From an uncultured Lachnospiraceae bacterium (GTDB taxonomy: Bacteria > Bacillota > Clostridia > Lachnospirales > Lachnospiraceae), in the NCBI GenBank assembly GCA_902780385.1, contig CACZFF010000005.1, forward strand, positions 1 through 64,000: 64,000 bases of DNA, given 5' to 3'. The notes under the pieces were generated by a model, which saw nothing but the letters and a program-made list of their open reading frames with translations, made no database searches and was not told the DNA's origin. Shown here piece by piece: positions 24,481 through 33,897 of this stretch. Position 1 is the first letter of the stretch; each line of letters opens with the position of its first letter. Position numbers and translations under genes: made by a program.

Positions 24481-25752
24481 TCACATAAGATAATCCGCCA
24501 TTACATAATTGCTGACATCGGTCCCCCGCTCCGTGAGGCAGAAGCCGTCTGCCGTAGGCTGCAGCAGCCCCTGGGCGACATGTCTTCGGATCACGGGTCC
24601 GTAGGCCTCATCCAGTGTCTTATGGAAGCGGGAGGCAAAGTCTGCTCCGCTCACCCCTGCAGTCATACGAAGTCCCAGGAACATGAATTCCTCCATCTTC
24701 TCCTCCTGAGAGAGTACATGGACGTCTGTGCGGATGTCTTCACAAAGACCATCTTCATGGTGATCATCTTTGCATAGATTATCTGCACGGAGATCATCTT
24801 CACAAAAACTGAGATAGGCCTCAAAATCTGCAGTGTTGGAAAAGCGGGTTCCATTGACATAAGAGGCGGCACCGATCCCGAATCCCAGATAGGGATGTCC
24901 GGTCCAGTAGCCTGTGTTGTGCCTGCATTCCCTTCCCGGCAGCGCGTAATTGGAGATTTCGTAGCGCTCATATCCGTGCTGCGCCAGGAAGCGGCGGGTA
25001 TAATGATACATGCTGCGGTCTGTCTCCTCGTCCGGCAGAGCAGGCAGCTTTCCGGAGTCATAGAGGTCCGAAAAGGGCGTGCCCGGCTCAATGATCAGGC
25101 TGTAGGCGGAGATGTGCTCCGGCTTCCATTCGACGGCCTGCCGCAGTGAATCTGCCCAGGTCTCAAAGGTCTGTCCGGGCAGGGCACTCATCAGATCGAT
25201 ATTGATATTGTCAAATCCGGCCTCCCTGGCCATATCAAAAGCCTGCCGGGCTTGAGCGGCACAGTGGATCCTGCCCAGCAGGCGCAGCTCCTCATCGTGC
25301 ATGGACTGGACACCGATCGAAAGCCGGTTAAGGCCGTTTTTTTTCAGTGCAGACAGCTGGTCTGCATCCGCTGTCCCGGGATTCATCTCCATGCTGATCT
25401 CTGCATCCGCAAGGATGAAAAACTGTTCCCTCAGGGCCTCCATGATACGGCCGATCTGTCCGGCCGAAAGTACAGAGGGCGTACCGCCGCCGAAAAAGAT
25501 CGTGTCAACCGGTGTCCCCGAAGGACAATCTCTCTGTGCGCCGATCTCCCGGATCAGGGCCTGAACATACCTCTCCTGCAGTTGCGGCGTCCGGGGTCCT
25601 GACAGGAAATCGCAGTAACTGCACTTCCGCACGCAGAAGGGGATATGAATATAGATGGAAATTGAAGCAGTGCCGGAGAGAAGATCCCTCCGGCACTCTT
25701 TATTTTGAATATGATTTTGATGATGATTATCTGTCAGGCTGAAATCTGTCAC
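24481..25752 (-). CDS. hemW: HemW-like radical SAM protein (heme chaperone)
   Basis: Relative of oxygen-independent coproporphyrinogen III oxidase; true HemW proteins bind heme and deliver it to membrane proteins. IYIHIPFCVRKCSYCDF has the CxxxCxxC of HemW (HemN has CxxxCxxCxC). FFGGGTPSVLS, EMNPGT, RLSIGVQSM, INIDLMSALPGQT and YEISNYALPGRECRHNTGYW are classic. I place the start at GTG 25752, where GGGAG lies 5 bases upstream; an ATG at 25815 falls in a repeat and has no site. Odd points: a hairpin (GTGCCGGAG/CTCCGGCAC, 25671-25697) lies inside the 5' coding part, and a degenerate repeat insertion (DDLRADNLCKDDHHEDGLCED) sits before the conserved EEKMEEFMFLGLR. Confidence 0.9.
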   Translation of the reverse strand: MTDFSLTDNHHQNHIQNKECRRDLLSGTASISIYIHIPFCVRKCSYCDFLSGPRTPQLQERYVQALIREIGAQRDCPSGTPVDTIFFGGGTPSVLSAGQIGRIMEALREQFFILADAEISMEMNPGTADADQLSALKKNGLNRLSIGVQSMHDEELRLLGRIHCAAQARQAFDMAREAGFDNINIDLMSALPGQTFETWADSLRQAVEWKPEHISAYSLIIEPGTPFSDLYDSGKLPALPDEETDRSMYHYTRRFLAQHGYERYEISNYALPGRECRHNTGYWTGHPYLGFGIGAASYVNGTRFSNTADFEAYLSFCEDDLRADNLCKDDHHEDGLCEDIRTDVHVLSQEEKMEEFMFLGLRMTAGVSGADFASRFHKTLDEAYGPVIRRHVAQGLLQPTADGFCLTERGTDVSNYVMADYLM

Positions 25753-25797
25753 AATAACTCCCGCTGATAAATGATTTCCTGTATCCCGTCCGCAGAA

Positions 25798-25850
25798 AGA
25801 CGGGCTGTCCCGCATCTGTCTTATAAAAAGCGGGGACTGTCCCGCATCTG
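25798..25850. repeat. Tandem repeat downstream of lepA, including a lepA terminator
   Basis: AGACGGGCTGTCCCGCATCTG (25798-25818) and AGCGGGGACTGTCCCGCATCTG (25829-25850) repeat with a 10-base spacer. On the minus strand GCGGG-ACAGTC-CCCGC followed by TTTTT makes a plausible lepA terminator, directly after the lepA stop at 25860. Confidence 0.65.
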
Positions 25851-25859
25851 ATAAACAGC

Positions 25860-27677
25860 TTACTGTGTGTCCAGTTTGAGGACATTCATGAAGGCCTCTT
25901 TGGGGATCTCTACATTGCCGACGGTCTGCATGCGCTTTTTGCCTTCCTTCTGTTTTTCCAGAAGCTTCTTCTTTCGGGAAATATCACCGCCATAGCACTT
26001 GGCCAGGACGTCCTTGCGCATCTGGCGGACCGTCTCGCGTGCTATGACACGTCCGCCGACGGCAGCCTGGATGGGCACATCAAAGAGCTGGCGCGGGATT
26101 TCCTCCTTGAGCTTCTCGCACATCTTGCGTCCGCGCTCATAGGCGCCGTCCGCATGGACGATAAAGGAGAGGGCATCGACAGGCTCTTTGTTGACAAGAA
26201 TATCCATCTTGACAAGTTTGGACTCCTCATAGCCCTTGAGCTCATAGTCGAAGGAAGCATATCCCCTGGACCTGGATTTGAGGGCGTCAAAGAAGTCATA
26301 AATGATCTCGTTGAGAGGCAGTTCATACTTGAGGACCGCGCGGGTGGTCTCGATGTAATCGGTGCCCAGATAACGGCCGCGGCGCTCCTGGCACAGCTGC
26401 ATAATGGGACCGATAAATTCAGTGGTGACCATGATCTCCGCGCTGACGATGGGTTCCTCCATTCTGAGAATGGCGGAGGGCTCGGGCAGGTTGGAGGGAT
26501 TTGTCAGTTCCATCATGGTCCCGTCAGTCTTGTAGACTTTGTAGACGACACCCGGTGCTGTAGAGATCAGGTCCAGATCATATTCGCGCTCCAGACGCTC
26601 CAGAATGACTTCCATGTGCAGAAGTCCCAGGAATCCGCAGCGGAAACCGAATCCCAGGGCCAGAGATGTCTCGGGCTCGAAGAAGAGAGAGGCATCATTG
26701 AGCTGGAGCTTTTCCAGGGCATCGCGCAGGTCGGGATAGCGGGGTGTCTCGGAAGGATACAGGCCGCAGTAGACCATGGGCTGTGCGCGCTTATAGCCGG
26801 GCAGGGGCTCATCGCAGGGGCGGGTGCTCTCTGTGACAGTATCACCGACACGGGCATCGCGGATATTTTTGATCGAAGCGGTGAAATATCCGACCATACC
26901 TGCGGAGAGCTCATCGCAGGGGATAAACTGGCCGGGGCCGAAATAGCCGACTTCGACCACTTCCGCGACGGCACCTGTTGCCATCATTTTGACCTTTGTG
27001 CCGCGGCGGAGCCTGCCGTCCCGCAGGCGGCAGAATACAATGACACCCCTGTAGGAATCATACAGGGAGTCAAAGATCAGGGCCTTGAGAGGGGCATCCG
27101 GATCGCCGTCGGGCGCCGGTATATTGGTGATGACTGCCTCCAGGACATCCTCCACCCCCAGTCCCTGCTTGGCGGAAATAAGGGGAGCTTCCGAGGCATC
27201 CAGTCCGATGACATCCTCGATCTCTTCCCGCACCGCTTCCGGCTGGGCAGAGGGGAGGTCGATCTTGTTAATGACCGGAAAAACATCCAGGTTGTGCTCC
27301 AGGGCCAGATAGACATTGGCCAGGGTCTGGGCCTGGATCCCCTGTGTCGCGTCCACGACCAGGATCGCTCCGTCGCAGGCGGCAAGGGAGCGGCTCACCT
27401 CATAATTAAAATCCACATGTCCGGGTGTATCGATGAGATTGAAAATATATTCCTGCCCGTCTCTGGCACTATAGACCAGACGGACGGCCTGGGACTTAAT
27501 CGTGATACCGCGTTCCCGCTCAAGATCCATGTTGTCGAGCACCTGGTCCTGCATCTCACGGCTGGTGAGCAGACCCGTCTTTTCAATCATGCGGTCCGCC
27601 AGCGTGGATTTGCCGTGATCGATGTGGGCGACAATACAGAAATTTCTGATTTTATCCTGGGTAATCTCTTTTTGCAT
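25860..27677 (-). CDS. lepA: Elongation factor 4 (LepA)
   Basis: Ribosome-associated GTPase thought to act in back-translocation or initiation and ribosome assembly. GTPase motifs: [10 protein letters not shown] (17-26), [24 protein letters not shown], and SAKQG. The LepA-specific C-terminal domain ([23 protein letters not shown]) is present. The start is ATG 27677 after GAAAGGT, giving 605 aa; an in-frame extension to 27737 is not supported. hemW lies downstream, as in many bacteria (lepA-hemW order). Confidence 0.97.
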   Translation of the reverse strand: MQKEITQDKIRNFCIVAHIDHGKSTLADRMIEKTGLLTSREMQDQVLDNMDLERERGITIKSQAVRLVYSARDGQEYIFNLIDTPGHVDFNYEVSRSLAACDGAILVVDATQGIQAQTLANVYLALEHNLDVFPVINKIDLPSAQPEAVREEIEDVIGLDASEAPLISAKQGLGVEDVLEAVITNIPAPDGDPDAPLKALIFDSLYDSYRGVIVFCRLRDGRLRRGTKVKMMATGAVAEVVEVGYFGPGQFIPCDELSAGMVGYFTASIKNIRDARVGDTVTESTRPCDEPLPGYKRAQPMVYCGLYPSETPRYPDLRDALEKLQLNDASLFFEPETSLALGFGFRCGFLGLLHMEVILERLEREYDLDLISTAPGVVYKVYKTDGTMMELTNPSNLPEPSAILRMEEPIVSAEIMVTTEFIGPIMQLCQERRGRYLGTDYIETTRAVLKYELPLNEIIYDFFDALKSRSRGYASFDYELKGYEESKLVKMDILVNKEPVDALSFIVHADGAYERGRKMCEKLKEEIPRQLFDVPIQAAVGGRVIARETVRQMRKDVLAKCYGGDISRKKKLLEKQKEGKKRMQTVGNVEIPKEAFMNVLKLDTQ

Positions 27678-27755
27678 AAATATACCTTTCAATCTGTCAA
27701 AGGCCATGACCTGAACGCAGCGGCATCTGTTCAGCATGCCGGATTCTGCGTCAAA

Positions 27756-27790
27756 CCTCCGGCAGACATAAAATCTATGTCTGCCGGAGG
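27756..27790 (-). terminator. Perfect hairpin after the solute-binding protein gene
   Basis: CCTCCGGCAGACATA (27756-27770), loop AAATC, TATGTCTGCCGGAGG (27776-27790). A 15-bp perfect stem with only TTT after it on the minus strand. It ends the locus 27847-36358 or protects its 3' end. A GTTACTGTTCAC block like repeat C lies at 27800-27811. Confidence 0.7.
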
Positions 27791-27846
27791 CATCTTGCTG
27801 TTACTGTTCACACCCCTCGAGGATCTGGCAGCAACCTGTTGTTTTC

Positions 27847-30474
27847 TTATTCGTTTTCTTTCAGATAGACCGAAATACGGCTCTGGATGATATCAGATAC
27901 TTCCGCGGCCGACTTCTGTCCCGCAAAATAAGCACCTGCCTCTTCCAGGATGATTCCGAGCACTTCATTCTCGCTGTTCACAGAGAAGCTGAGGTTTTCG
28001 AGGACTTTCTGCATCTTGTCGAGGTCTTCCTGTCCGAATCTGGGAAGGCTGTCAAGGCCAAAGGTATCTGCAGACTCCTCGATGTCTCCCTCTTCGAGAG
28101 GCTCGATGACCAGTTCTTCCTCCTCTTCCGAAGAAGCTGCCTGCTCAAAATCCTTCAGATACTCCTCATACTCTTCATGAGTCCCGTTAAAGTCTTCTTC
28201 GGGCATAGGTTTTCCGGTCATATCTTCGGATTCTTCGGTGTCGAGATCCAGGTCATCGGTGACTTCGGTCACCTCGTCTCCGGTGAGACCAATCGATGAG
28301 TCATCTTCTGTAACAGGCTCCTCCTCGGAAACAAGTGCATTCTGCTCCTTCAGGTATTCCTGATCAGCAATTTCCTGCTCTTCGAAGCTCTTGATGATAT
28401 CATCGCCCATAGCCTTGACCGCGGTCTTGCTGACAGGCAGGCAGCTGTCCAGTCTGCCCTGATAATCCTTCATCAGGAAGCGGCGCGCGAAGGACCAGCA
28501 TCCATCGGGATCTGAGGCACTGCTGCTGATCCCCAGCTGAAAATACGGAGCAACAGCAGGGCCCTTATTGCCCTCAGACGGGAATCCTGTGATCGTCACA
28601 TCAATATCGCCGTAGAGCTGTCTGGTCATGTAGTAGTAATCATAAGGCGTATTGATAAACTGGATACCAAGGAGAGCCTTGTCGGCCAGGAACTGCGTGC
28701 TGTAGTCATATTCCGCATCGTCGTTGATCTGTGCGGGGAACTTGTTGGCGAATTCGAGAAGCTCCTGGAAACGGGGATTATTGAAATCACAGGTGTGTTT
28801 ATCCATATCCATGAACTGATCGCCGGAAAACTCGATCGCGTATGCAAGTACAGATTCACGGTCGATCACACCGAACACGCCGGTTTCATCCAGCCCCATA
28901 TCGGTCGCGATTTTTTTGGCCTTGCTGATCGTCAGACCCTTTCCGTCGCCGATATATTTGGCCTTGCCCGCAACACCGGTCACAGTAAATCCGGGAACGA
29001 TCACATACATCCTGCCGTCTGTTTTAAAGGCATCCATGACATTCTGCAGGAAATCGGCCTTGTCGATATCGGGATCGGCTTCATACCGCTCTGTCAGATC
29101 CATCATCATACCCTTGGAGATATAATTGTTGACAGGCATGGATTCGCTCATGACCAGGATATCCGGAACATTGCCGGACACGATATCGGTATTCATCCTG
29201 GAAAGACCTGTGGAGTTGTCATAATCATCTTCCGCAAGATCATACTGGCTGTAATCCTGGATGGATATTCTATAGTCGGTATTCTCCTTGTTGAACTGGA
29301 TGACCTCACTGCGGACATCATATGAGATATAGTAGCCGCCAAGTGTGATCTCTTTTCTGTCTTTGACATCCTCGGGCGCGACCATTTGCAGGACATAGGT
29401 ATCGAGTGAGACTTCTGCCCCGTATGCCTGGATGGCAAACCTGCCGTCCTCGAGTTCGATCAGCGAAGTCACACCCTCTATATCAAGGTCGGAATTAACA
29501 TAGTTGACAACGGCTGTCAGCTTGTCTGATCCGAATTTTGCACCGTAAATTCCGCCCTCGGACACCAGATAAAGATCATACTGTCTGCCTGCGAAGATAT
29601 TTGCGCCCATCAGGGCACCGGGCAGGGTAATACTGTCTTTAAATTCTCCTTTGGCGGGATCGAAGAGCTGAACCTTTGAGGCGGATCCCATGTCATCCAT
29701 CATGAAGACCGTGCCGTCGGGCGTGACATGCAGGATACCTGTCAGATCGTCGGCAGCGACTGCACATATAGTCTCCTTATAAGAGCCGTCTTCTGCGGAA
29801 TAGAGATCGACACCCTCAGAGGAAACGATATAGATCCCCTCATCGCCGGCCACAATGGAATCAATATAATAATTCAATGCATCGGCAGGTTCCCGGACAT
29901 CCGCAATCCACTTTTGTTTGCCGTCCGGAGAAACACAGGCAATCTGATAAGTACTGACAGCCTCTTCACTCAGGTCATCCGGAATTTCATCCATTACGCC
30001 CAGATCATTATCCAGCGCATAATCCAGGGCAGGGGAATTGGATGTTGTGGAAAGCCCAAGGTAATAGTTACCGTTCTTATAGGCAGAGGCTGTCACTTCC
30101 GTGGCCTCTTCGTCATCCACCTTGTAAGTAGCCTTTTTCATCCCGGAGCCGTCTTCTTTGAACTGTATAAGTTCATAGGCGCTGAAGCCGTCACCTTCAT
30201 AGCTGTAGTTAAAGCCGTAAAAAGTTCCGTCCTCCATGGCAAGAACCTGCAGTCCGTCTGTCGTAAAATCCTCACCCAGGGAGACCATCCGGGATGTAAC
30301 GACACCATCCTTGCTGGTAATTTCCGGCATGGAGGAGGTTACTGAACCGGACTGCCCGCCCGGCTTTTTTTTGTCATCCGAGCCTTTGCCTCCGCAGCCC
30401 GCTGCAGTCATTGCAAGAACAAGGCAAAGTGCCGCAGCGGCAAAACGTCTGAATCCTTTTTTTAATCTGATCAT
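27847..30474 (-). CDS. Large solute-binding lipoprotein with N-terminal propeller-like region
   Basis: Start ATG 30474 (AAGGA 7 bases upstream; an in-frame TTG lies 7 codons earlier). A lipoprotein signal has lipobox MTAAGC followed by GGKGSDDKKK. Residues about 50-370 form repeated strands with GxxYxVSxxG-like units (EGIYIVSSEGVDLYSAEDG, DLYLVSEGGIYG), suggesting a beta-propeller. The remainder resembles a family 1 extracellular solute-binding protein: SGNVPDILVMSESMPVNNYISKGMMMDLTERY, YVIVPGFTVTGVAGK and DPDGCWSFARRFLMKDYQ. A very acidic insertion (28063-28332) interrupts the last part. It is the final gene of the locus starting at 36358. Ligand unknown. Confidence 0.85.
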   Translation of the reverse strand: MIRLKKGFRRFAAAALCLVLAMTAAGCGGKGSDDKKKPGGQSGSVTSSMPEITSKDGVVTSRMVSLGEDFTTDGLQVLAMEDGTFYGFNYSYEGDGFSAYELIQFKEDGSGMKKATYKVDDEEATEVTASAYKNGNYYLGLSTTSNSPALDYALDNDLGVMDEIPDDLSEEAVSTYQIACVSPDGKQKWIADVREPADALNYYIDSIVAGDEGIYIVSSEGVDLYSAEDGSYKETICAVAADDLTGILHVTPDGTVFMMDDMGSASKVQLFDPAKGEFKDSITLPGALMGANIFAGRQYDLYLVSEGGIYGAKFGSDKLTAVVNYVNSDLDIEGVTSLIELEDGRFAIQAYGAEVSLDTYVLQMVAPEDVKDRKEITLGGYYISYDVRSEVIQFNKENTDYRISIQDYSQYDLAEDDYDNSTGLSRMNTDIVSGNVPDILVMSESMPVNNYISKGMMMDLTERYEADPDIDKADFLQNVMDAFKTDGRMYVIVPGFTVTGVAGKAKYIGDGKGLTISKAKKIATDMGLDETGVFGVIDRESVLAYAIEFSGDQFMDMDKHTCDFNNPRFQELLEFANKFPAQINDDAEYDYSTQFLADKALLGIQFINTPYDYYYMTRQLYGDIDVTITGFPSEGNKGPAVAPYFQLGISSSASDPDGCWSFARRFLMKDYQGRLDSCLPVSKTAVKAMGDDIIKSFEEQEIADQEYLKEQNALVSEEEPVTEDDSSIGLTGDEVTEVTDDLDLDTEESEDMTGKPMPEEDFNGTHEEYEEYLKDFEQAASSEEEEELVIEPLEEGDIEESADTFGLDSLPRFGQEDLDKMQKVLENLSFSVNSENEVLGIILEEAGAYFAGQKSAAEVSDIIQSRISVYLKENE

Positions 30475-30500
30475 TTTTAAATCCTTCTTTATCAATGTTT

Positions 30501-32306
30501 TTAAGCCTGCTCTAAAGGAGACTGGTCATCCGCAGTAATGTCTTCGGGCGGCTGATCATCTGCGTCGTTTGCAGGGATCTCAGAGCTATCCAATGTATCC
30601 TCAGACCTGTCTTCAGAGACTCCGGGAGCATCCGGTCTGTCTTCAGAGGCCCCGGATACATCCGGCTTTTCTTCAGCGGAAACCCCGGCTGTATCCGATG
30701 TTTCTTCAGGAGCCTCAGCGGCTTCCGGTATTTCTTCAGGAGCTTCAGCGGTTTCCAGTGCTTTTTCAGGTGTCCGCTTACCGTATATGCGCTCGGACTG
30801 CCTGTCATAGATCCTGTCCTGAATATCGCGGACAATACCGCCGACTGTCCAGCTCTTATGTGTCGCATACCAGATCACCAGCCAGAGAAGAAAGACCAGA
30901 GGAGAATACCTCAGGAACATCCAGAGAAATGCATAGGGGATCAGAACATCTTCCCATCCCAGCGCCACGTTTTCCCAATAGGGATAACGGATCGGAGCGA
31001 TCTGCATGCTGCGCACGCCGGGCTGTCCCATTAAAGTGACCAGACGCAGTATATCAAAGCGGCTGGTATTGTCCACAATAGTGGCCTTTTCCATAGGGAA
31101 CGGAACCTGTTCCAGGCGGCTGCGTACCTTCTGCAGAGCATATCCCGAAACCGGATTCGGCATTACACATTCATAGCAGGTCACCCTGCTCCGATTTACT
31201 TCCGGAGTTTCCTGGCCTTCGTCACCGTCTTTGCTGTTGTTGGAAGAACCATGAGGCTGTCCGCCTGAATCCAGGTTTTCTCCGCCTGCGGGATCGTCAC
31301 TGAGTTCTTCATCGTTATTATCTACTGTTTCCTTGAGCGGCTCTTCCGATTCGCCGCTGTCATCGCTGTCATCGCTGTCATCAAATGAGCCGAAGTCTTC
31401 TTCAGAAGCAACTTCTCTTCTATCCGGGAAAGTATCTGTCAGTTCCGGCATATAGGCGGCCGTCTGAGGGACTGCCTGCGGGACAGTCTGCGGTGCCATG
31501 GCATCCATTCCGCCGGACATATCCATAGTATCATTGGATGTGCCGTCTCCTTCCTCTTCCGCGCTGGATGCTTCCGTATATTTGCAGAGAGAATCGAAGG
31601 ACATGAATACCAGATAACTGCCCATACCGGACTCTTTGTAAAAGCGCTTTGTCGGCTGCCGGAAAACACCGGCAATATAATGGGGTGTCCCCCCGATCAT
31701 GACAGGCATACCGACCACATTGGGAGAACCGAAAAGTCTCCATGCTGTCTGGTCATCGAGCAGGACCCGGTCCTGCATCAGATCATCGTCCGAAAAATAG
31801 TACCCGTCCATAAGTTCCAGCGGATGGAAATTGAAGAAATTCCCGCCGACACCGATGGCATTGACTGTGACACTGTCAGTCGTGGTCGAAAGATCGACGC
31901 TTCCCATTCCGCAGTAGCATTCCTCGATCAGGCTCGCACCATTTTCGATCTGGGTCTCGGATAAGGCAATCGCGTCTGACTGCAGATCGAGCATCAATCC
32001 TGTATACATGGCCTTGACCGTATCCTCGGACGCACCGCTCCCTTCAGCCAGAAAGGCACTGATCTGCGAATAGTTTTCGCCGGGAGACCAGCGCTGGGCA
32101 GCCTTCTGGTCAATCAGACCGTCGGTAACCTTCGTCATCACCGCGCCCAGGATAACTGATGCCAGCCAGAATACAAGACACAATATCAGTCCGATCTTCT
32201 GCCATATGCGCAATTTCTTCCATGTGCTGCCAATCGTCCGCGCTGTGCTGCGGCCGCCTGTCCGGACAGCATTGAGAAATTTCTTATTCAGTTTGCTGTC
32301 AGACAT
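30501..32306 (-). CDS. MacB-core-domain membrane protein with only two membrane segments
   Basis: 601 aa. TM1 (about 37-57) is followed by an extracytoplasmic MacB_PCD-type domain: VTVNAIGVGGNFFNFHPLELMDGYYFSDDD (148-175), VLLDDQTAWRLFGSPNVVGM and IGGTPHYIAGVFRQP. A low-complexity insertion (about 245-372, with SDDSDDSGESEE) splits that domain. A hydrophobic stretch at 455-482 (LIPYAFLWMF and SPLVFLLWLVIWY) may cross once. The C-terminal tail has degenerate AEAPEE/EDRPDAPGVSEDR repeats. FtsX/MacB permeases have four helices and an ATPase partner; neither is here. It sits between the adaptor and the solute-binding protein. RBS AGAGG precedes the ATG. Confidence 0.75.
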   Translation of the reverse strand: MSDSKLNKKFLNAVRTGGRSTARTIGSTWKKLRIWQKIGLILCLVFWLASVILGAVMTKVTDGLIDQKAAQRWSPGENYSQISAFLAEGSGASEDTVKAMYTGLMLDLQSDAIALSETQIENGASLIEECYCGMGSVDLSTTTDSVTVNAIGVGGNFFNFHPLELMDGYYFSDDDLMQDRVLLDDQTAWRLFGSPNVVGMPVMIGGTPHYIAGVFRQPTKRFYKESGMGSYLVFMSFDSLCKYTEASSAEEEGDGTSNDTMDMSGGMDAMAPQTVPQAVPQTAAYMPELTDTFPDRREVASEEDFGSFDDSDDSDDSGESEEPLKETVDNNDEELSDDPAGGENLDSGGQPHGSSNNSKDGDEGQETPEVNRSRVTCYECVMPNPVSGYALQKVRSRLEQVPFPMEKATIVDNTSRFDILRLVTLMGQPGVRSMQIAPIRYPYWENVALGWEDVLIPYAFLWMFLRYSPLVFLLWLVIWYATHKSWTVGGIVRDIQDRIYDRQSERIYGKRTPEKALETAEAPEEIPEAAEAPEETSDTAGVSAEEKPDVSGASEDRPDAPGVSEDRSEDTLDSSEIPANDADDQPPEDITADDQSPLEQA

Positions 32307-32329
32307 GTGTGCCTCTTTTCCGCCCCTTA

Positions 32330-33850
32330 TTAATCTTCTGAGACTTCCTCTTCCTCAGCCAGGCGTACCTGATCACCGGACGAAACCGCCCTCGTCGAAG
32401 TCGTAACGACATATGTATATGCACCGATCGCTCCGCTGATCGCCGAATTGGTGTCGTCTTTGGCCAGTACCTTGACGGGCTCTCTCGTGACAATATATCT
32501 GTTTCCGAGAGGGCTCTGCCTGGTCTTGAGAATCAGCACAAAAGTGCCGTTGGCATCGTTTCGGACAGCCGAATTGGGGACGACCAGATCATAGGTCTTG
32601 GAACTCTCTGCAATCTGAAGCTGTACATTATCGCCGGCAGTGACTGCCTTGCTGTCAATCTCGAATTTCAGAAGCCGGGAATTCTGAGGGTCGCTGCTGT
32701 CTGCAGTGATCTGGCGGAGGACCGCCTTGAAATCTTCATCGTACTCCCAGTAATTCTGCGGCTGCGCTTCATCGCCCACCTGCAGCTTCTGGGCCTGTTC
32801 CTTGCTGACAGAAAAGCTGACAGTCAGCTTTTTGCCGTCGATCCTGATAATCGCGGCAGAGGAATCGGCAGAAGCGATCTCGCCGGAGGAATATGTAAGG
32901 CTTGTCACAATACCGTCGACAGGAGATTTAATGGTCGCGCCGATATTCTCTTCTTCCATGCGGTCGACCTTGGCCTGAGCCAGCCTGATCTGATCCTGCA
33001 GGCTCTTCAGCTCGAGTTCGGAACTGATGCTGTTGACAACCTTTTCCTGCCAGGTCTTGGCTTCTTCCAGTTCTATCTCCGCATCAATGTTCCTCGTGGT
33101 GGCCTTTTCGATCTTTTTCTCAGTCCTGCTCTTGGAAGATCCGCCTCCGCCTCCGCTGCCATCATCAGACGATGAGGAGTCGTCATAATAGTAATCTTCT
33201 TCGTCCACCGTTTTTCCGGATGTGGATTTGGTATTGACAGAGGCTTCTGCCATGCCCCCGCCGCCGGAGCCCGGGTCAGTGTCGCTGCTTGTCGCTGTCA
33301 GCTTGTCCAGCGCTGCCTTTGCCGCAGTGGCCTCGGCCGTTGCTGCCTCGAGACGGCGGTTGGCTGCAGCAAGCTCTGCCTGCATTTCATCGTCCGACCG
33401 ATAATTGCCGGCACGGAGCCTGGTAATATCCGAGTCGCTCAGTGTGCCGTCAAAGAGCTTCTTGGTAAAATCCGATTGAAGACCGGCCAGTTCCTGCCTC
33501 GCACTCCTCAGATCATCGGACTCATTATCCTCCAGATAATACAGGACATCACCGCGCTTTACCTTCTGGTCCACGCGGACATTGACACTCTTGATGGTCC
33601 TGGCCTGGGTCATCATGACATTATAGGGATCATCCACTTCAGCTGTACCCTGTCCGCGGATCCTGGGGGAGACCTCTCCCTGGGCGACCACGTGGGTTGC
33701 AACCTGAGGAAGCGTATAGTTCATGATCGTTCTGGAAAAGAAAGTCAGGGCCAGAAGAATCAGCAGAAAGACGATCGTGATGTTCTTTATTATGTCTTTT
33801 CGCCTCTGGGATTTGAGGGCCTGCGCCAGTTCTTTATCTTCAATATTCAT
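32330..33850 (-). CDS. HlyD/MacA-type periplasmic adaptor (membrane fusion) protein
   Basis: 506 aa with an N-terminal membrane anchor (about 21-42) and the adaptor architecture: first half of a lipoyl domain (SPRIRGQGTAEVDDPYNVMMTQARTI, DQKVKRGDVLYYLED), a coiled-coil hairpin (ELAAANRRLEAATAEATAAKAAL and AEIELEEAKTW), the second lipoyl half (IGATIKSPVDGIVTSLTYSSGE), and beta-barrel/proximal domains (FSVSKEQAQKLQVGDEA, VVPNSAVRNDANGTFVL). The coiled-coil is interrupted by a Gly/Ser/Asp linker (residues about 190-235). In Gram-positives such proteins link permeases with extracytoplasmic partners. RBS AAGGAAG. Its neighbour is the MacB-like protein rather than a complete exporter. Confidence 0.88.
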   Translation of the reverse strand: MNIEDKELAQALKSQRRKDIIKNITIVFLLILLALTFFSRTIMNYTLPQVATHVVAQGEVSPRIRGQGTAEVDDPYNVMMTQARTIKSVNVRVDQKVKRGDVLYYLEDNESDDLRSARQELAGLQSDFTKKLFDGTLSDSDITRLRAGNYRSDDEMQAELAAANRRLEAATAEATAAKAALDKLTATSSDTDPGSGGGGMAEASVNTKSTSGKTVDEEDYYYDDSSSSDDGSGGGGGSSKSRTEKKIEKATTRNIDAEIELEEAKTWQEKVVNSISSELELKSLQDQIRLAQAKVDRMEEENIGATIKSPVDGIVTSLTYSSGEIASADSSAAIIRIDGKKLTVSFSVSKEQAQKLQVGDEAQPQNYWEYDEDFKAVLRQITADSSDPQNSRLLKFEIDSKAVTAGDNVQLQIAESSKTYDLVVPNSAVRNDANGTFVLILKTRQSPLGNRYIVTREPVKVLAKDDTNSAISGAIGAYTYVVTTSTRAVSSGDQVRLAEEEEVSED

Positions 33851-33897
33851 AGTACTTCCTTCCCGAAAGGTTTTCGGTGCCGTTCAATGATAATGCT

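Noticed and set aside
26154..27890. 578-codon plus-strand frame opposite lepA
   Set aside because: Antisense shadow of lepA, with no domain matches.
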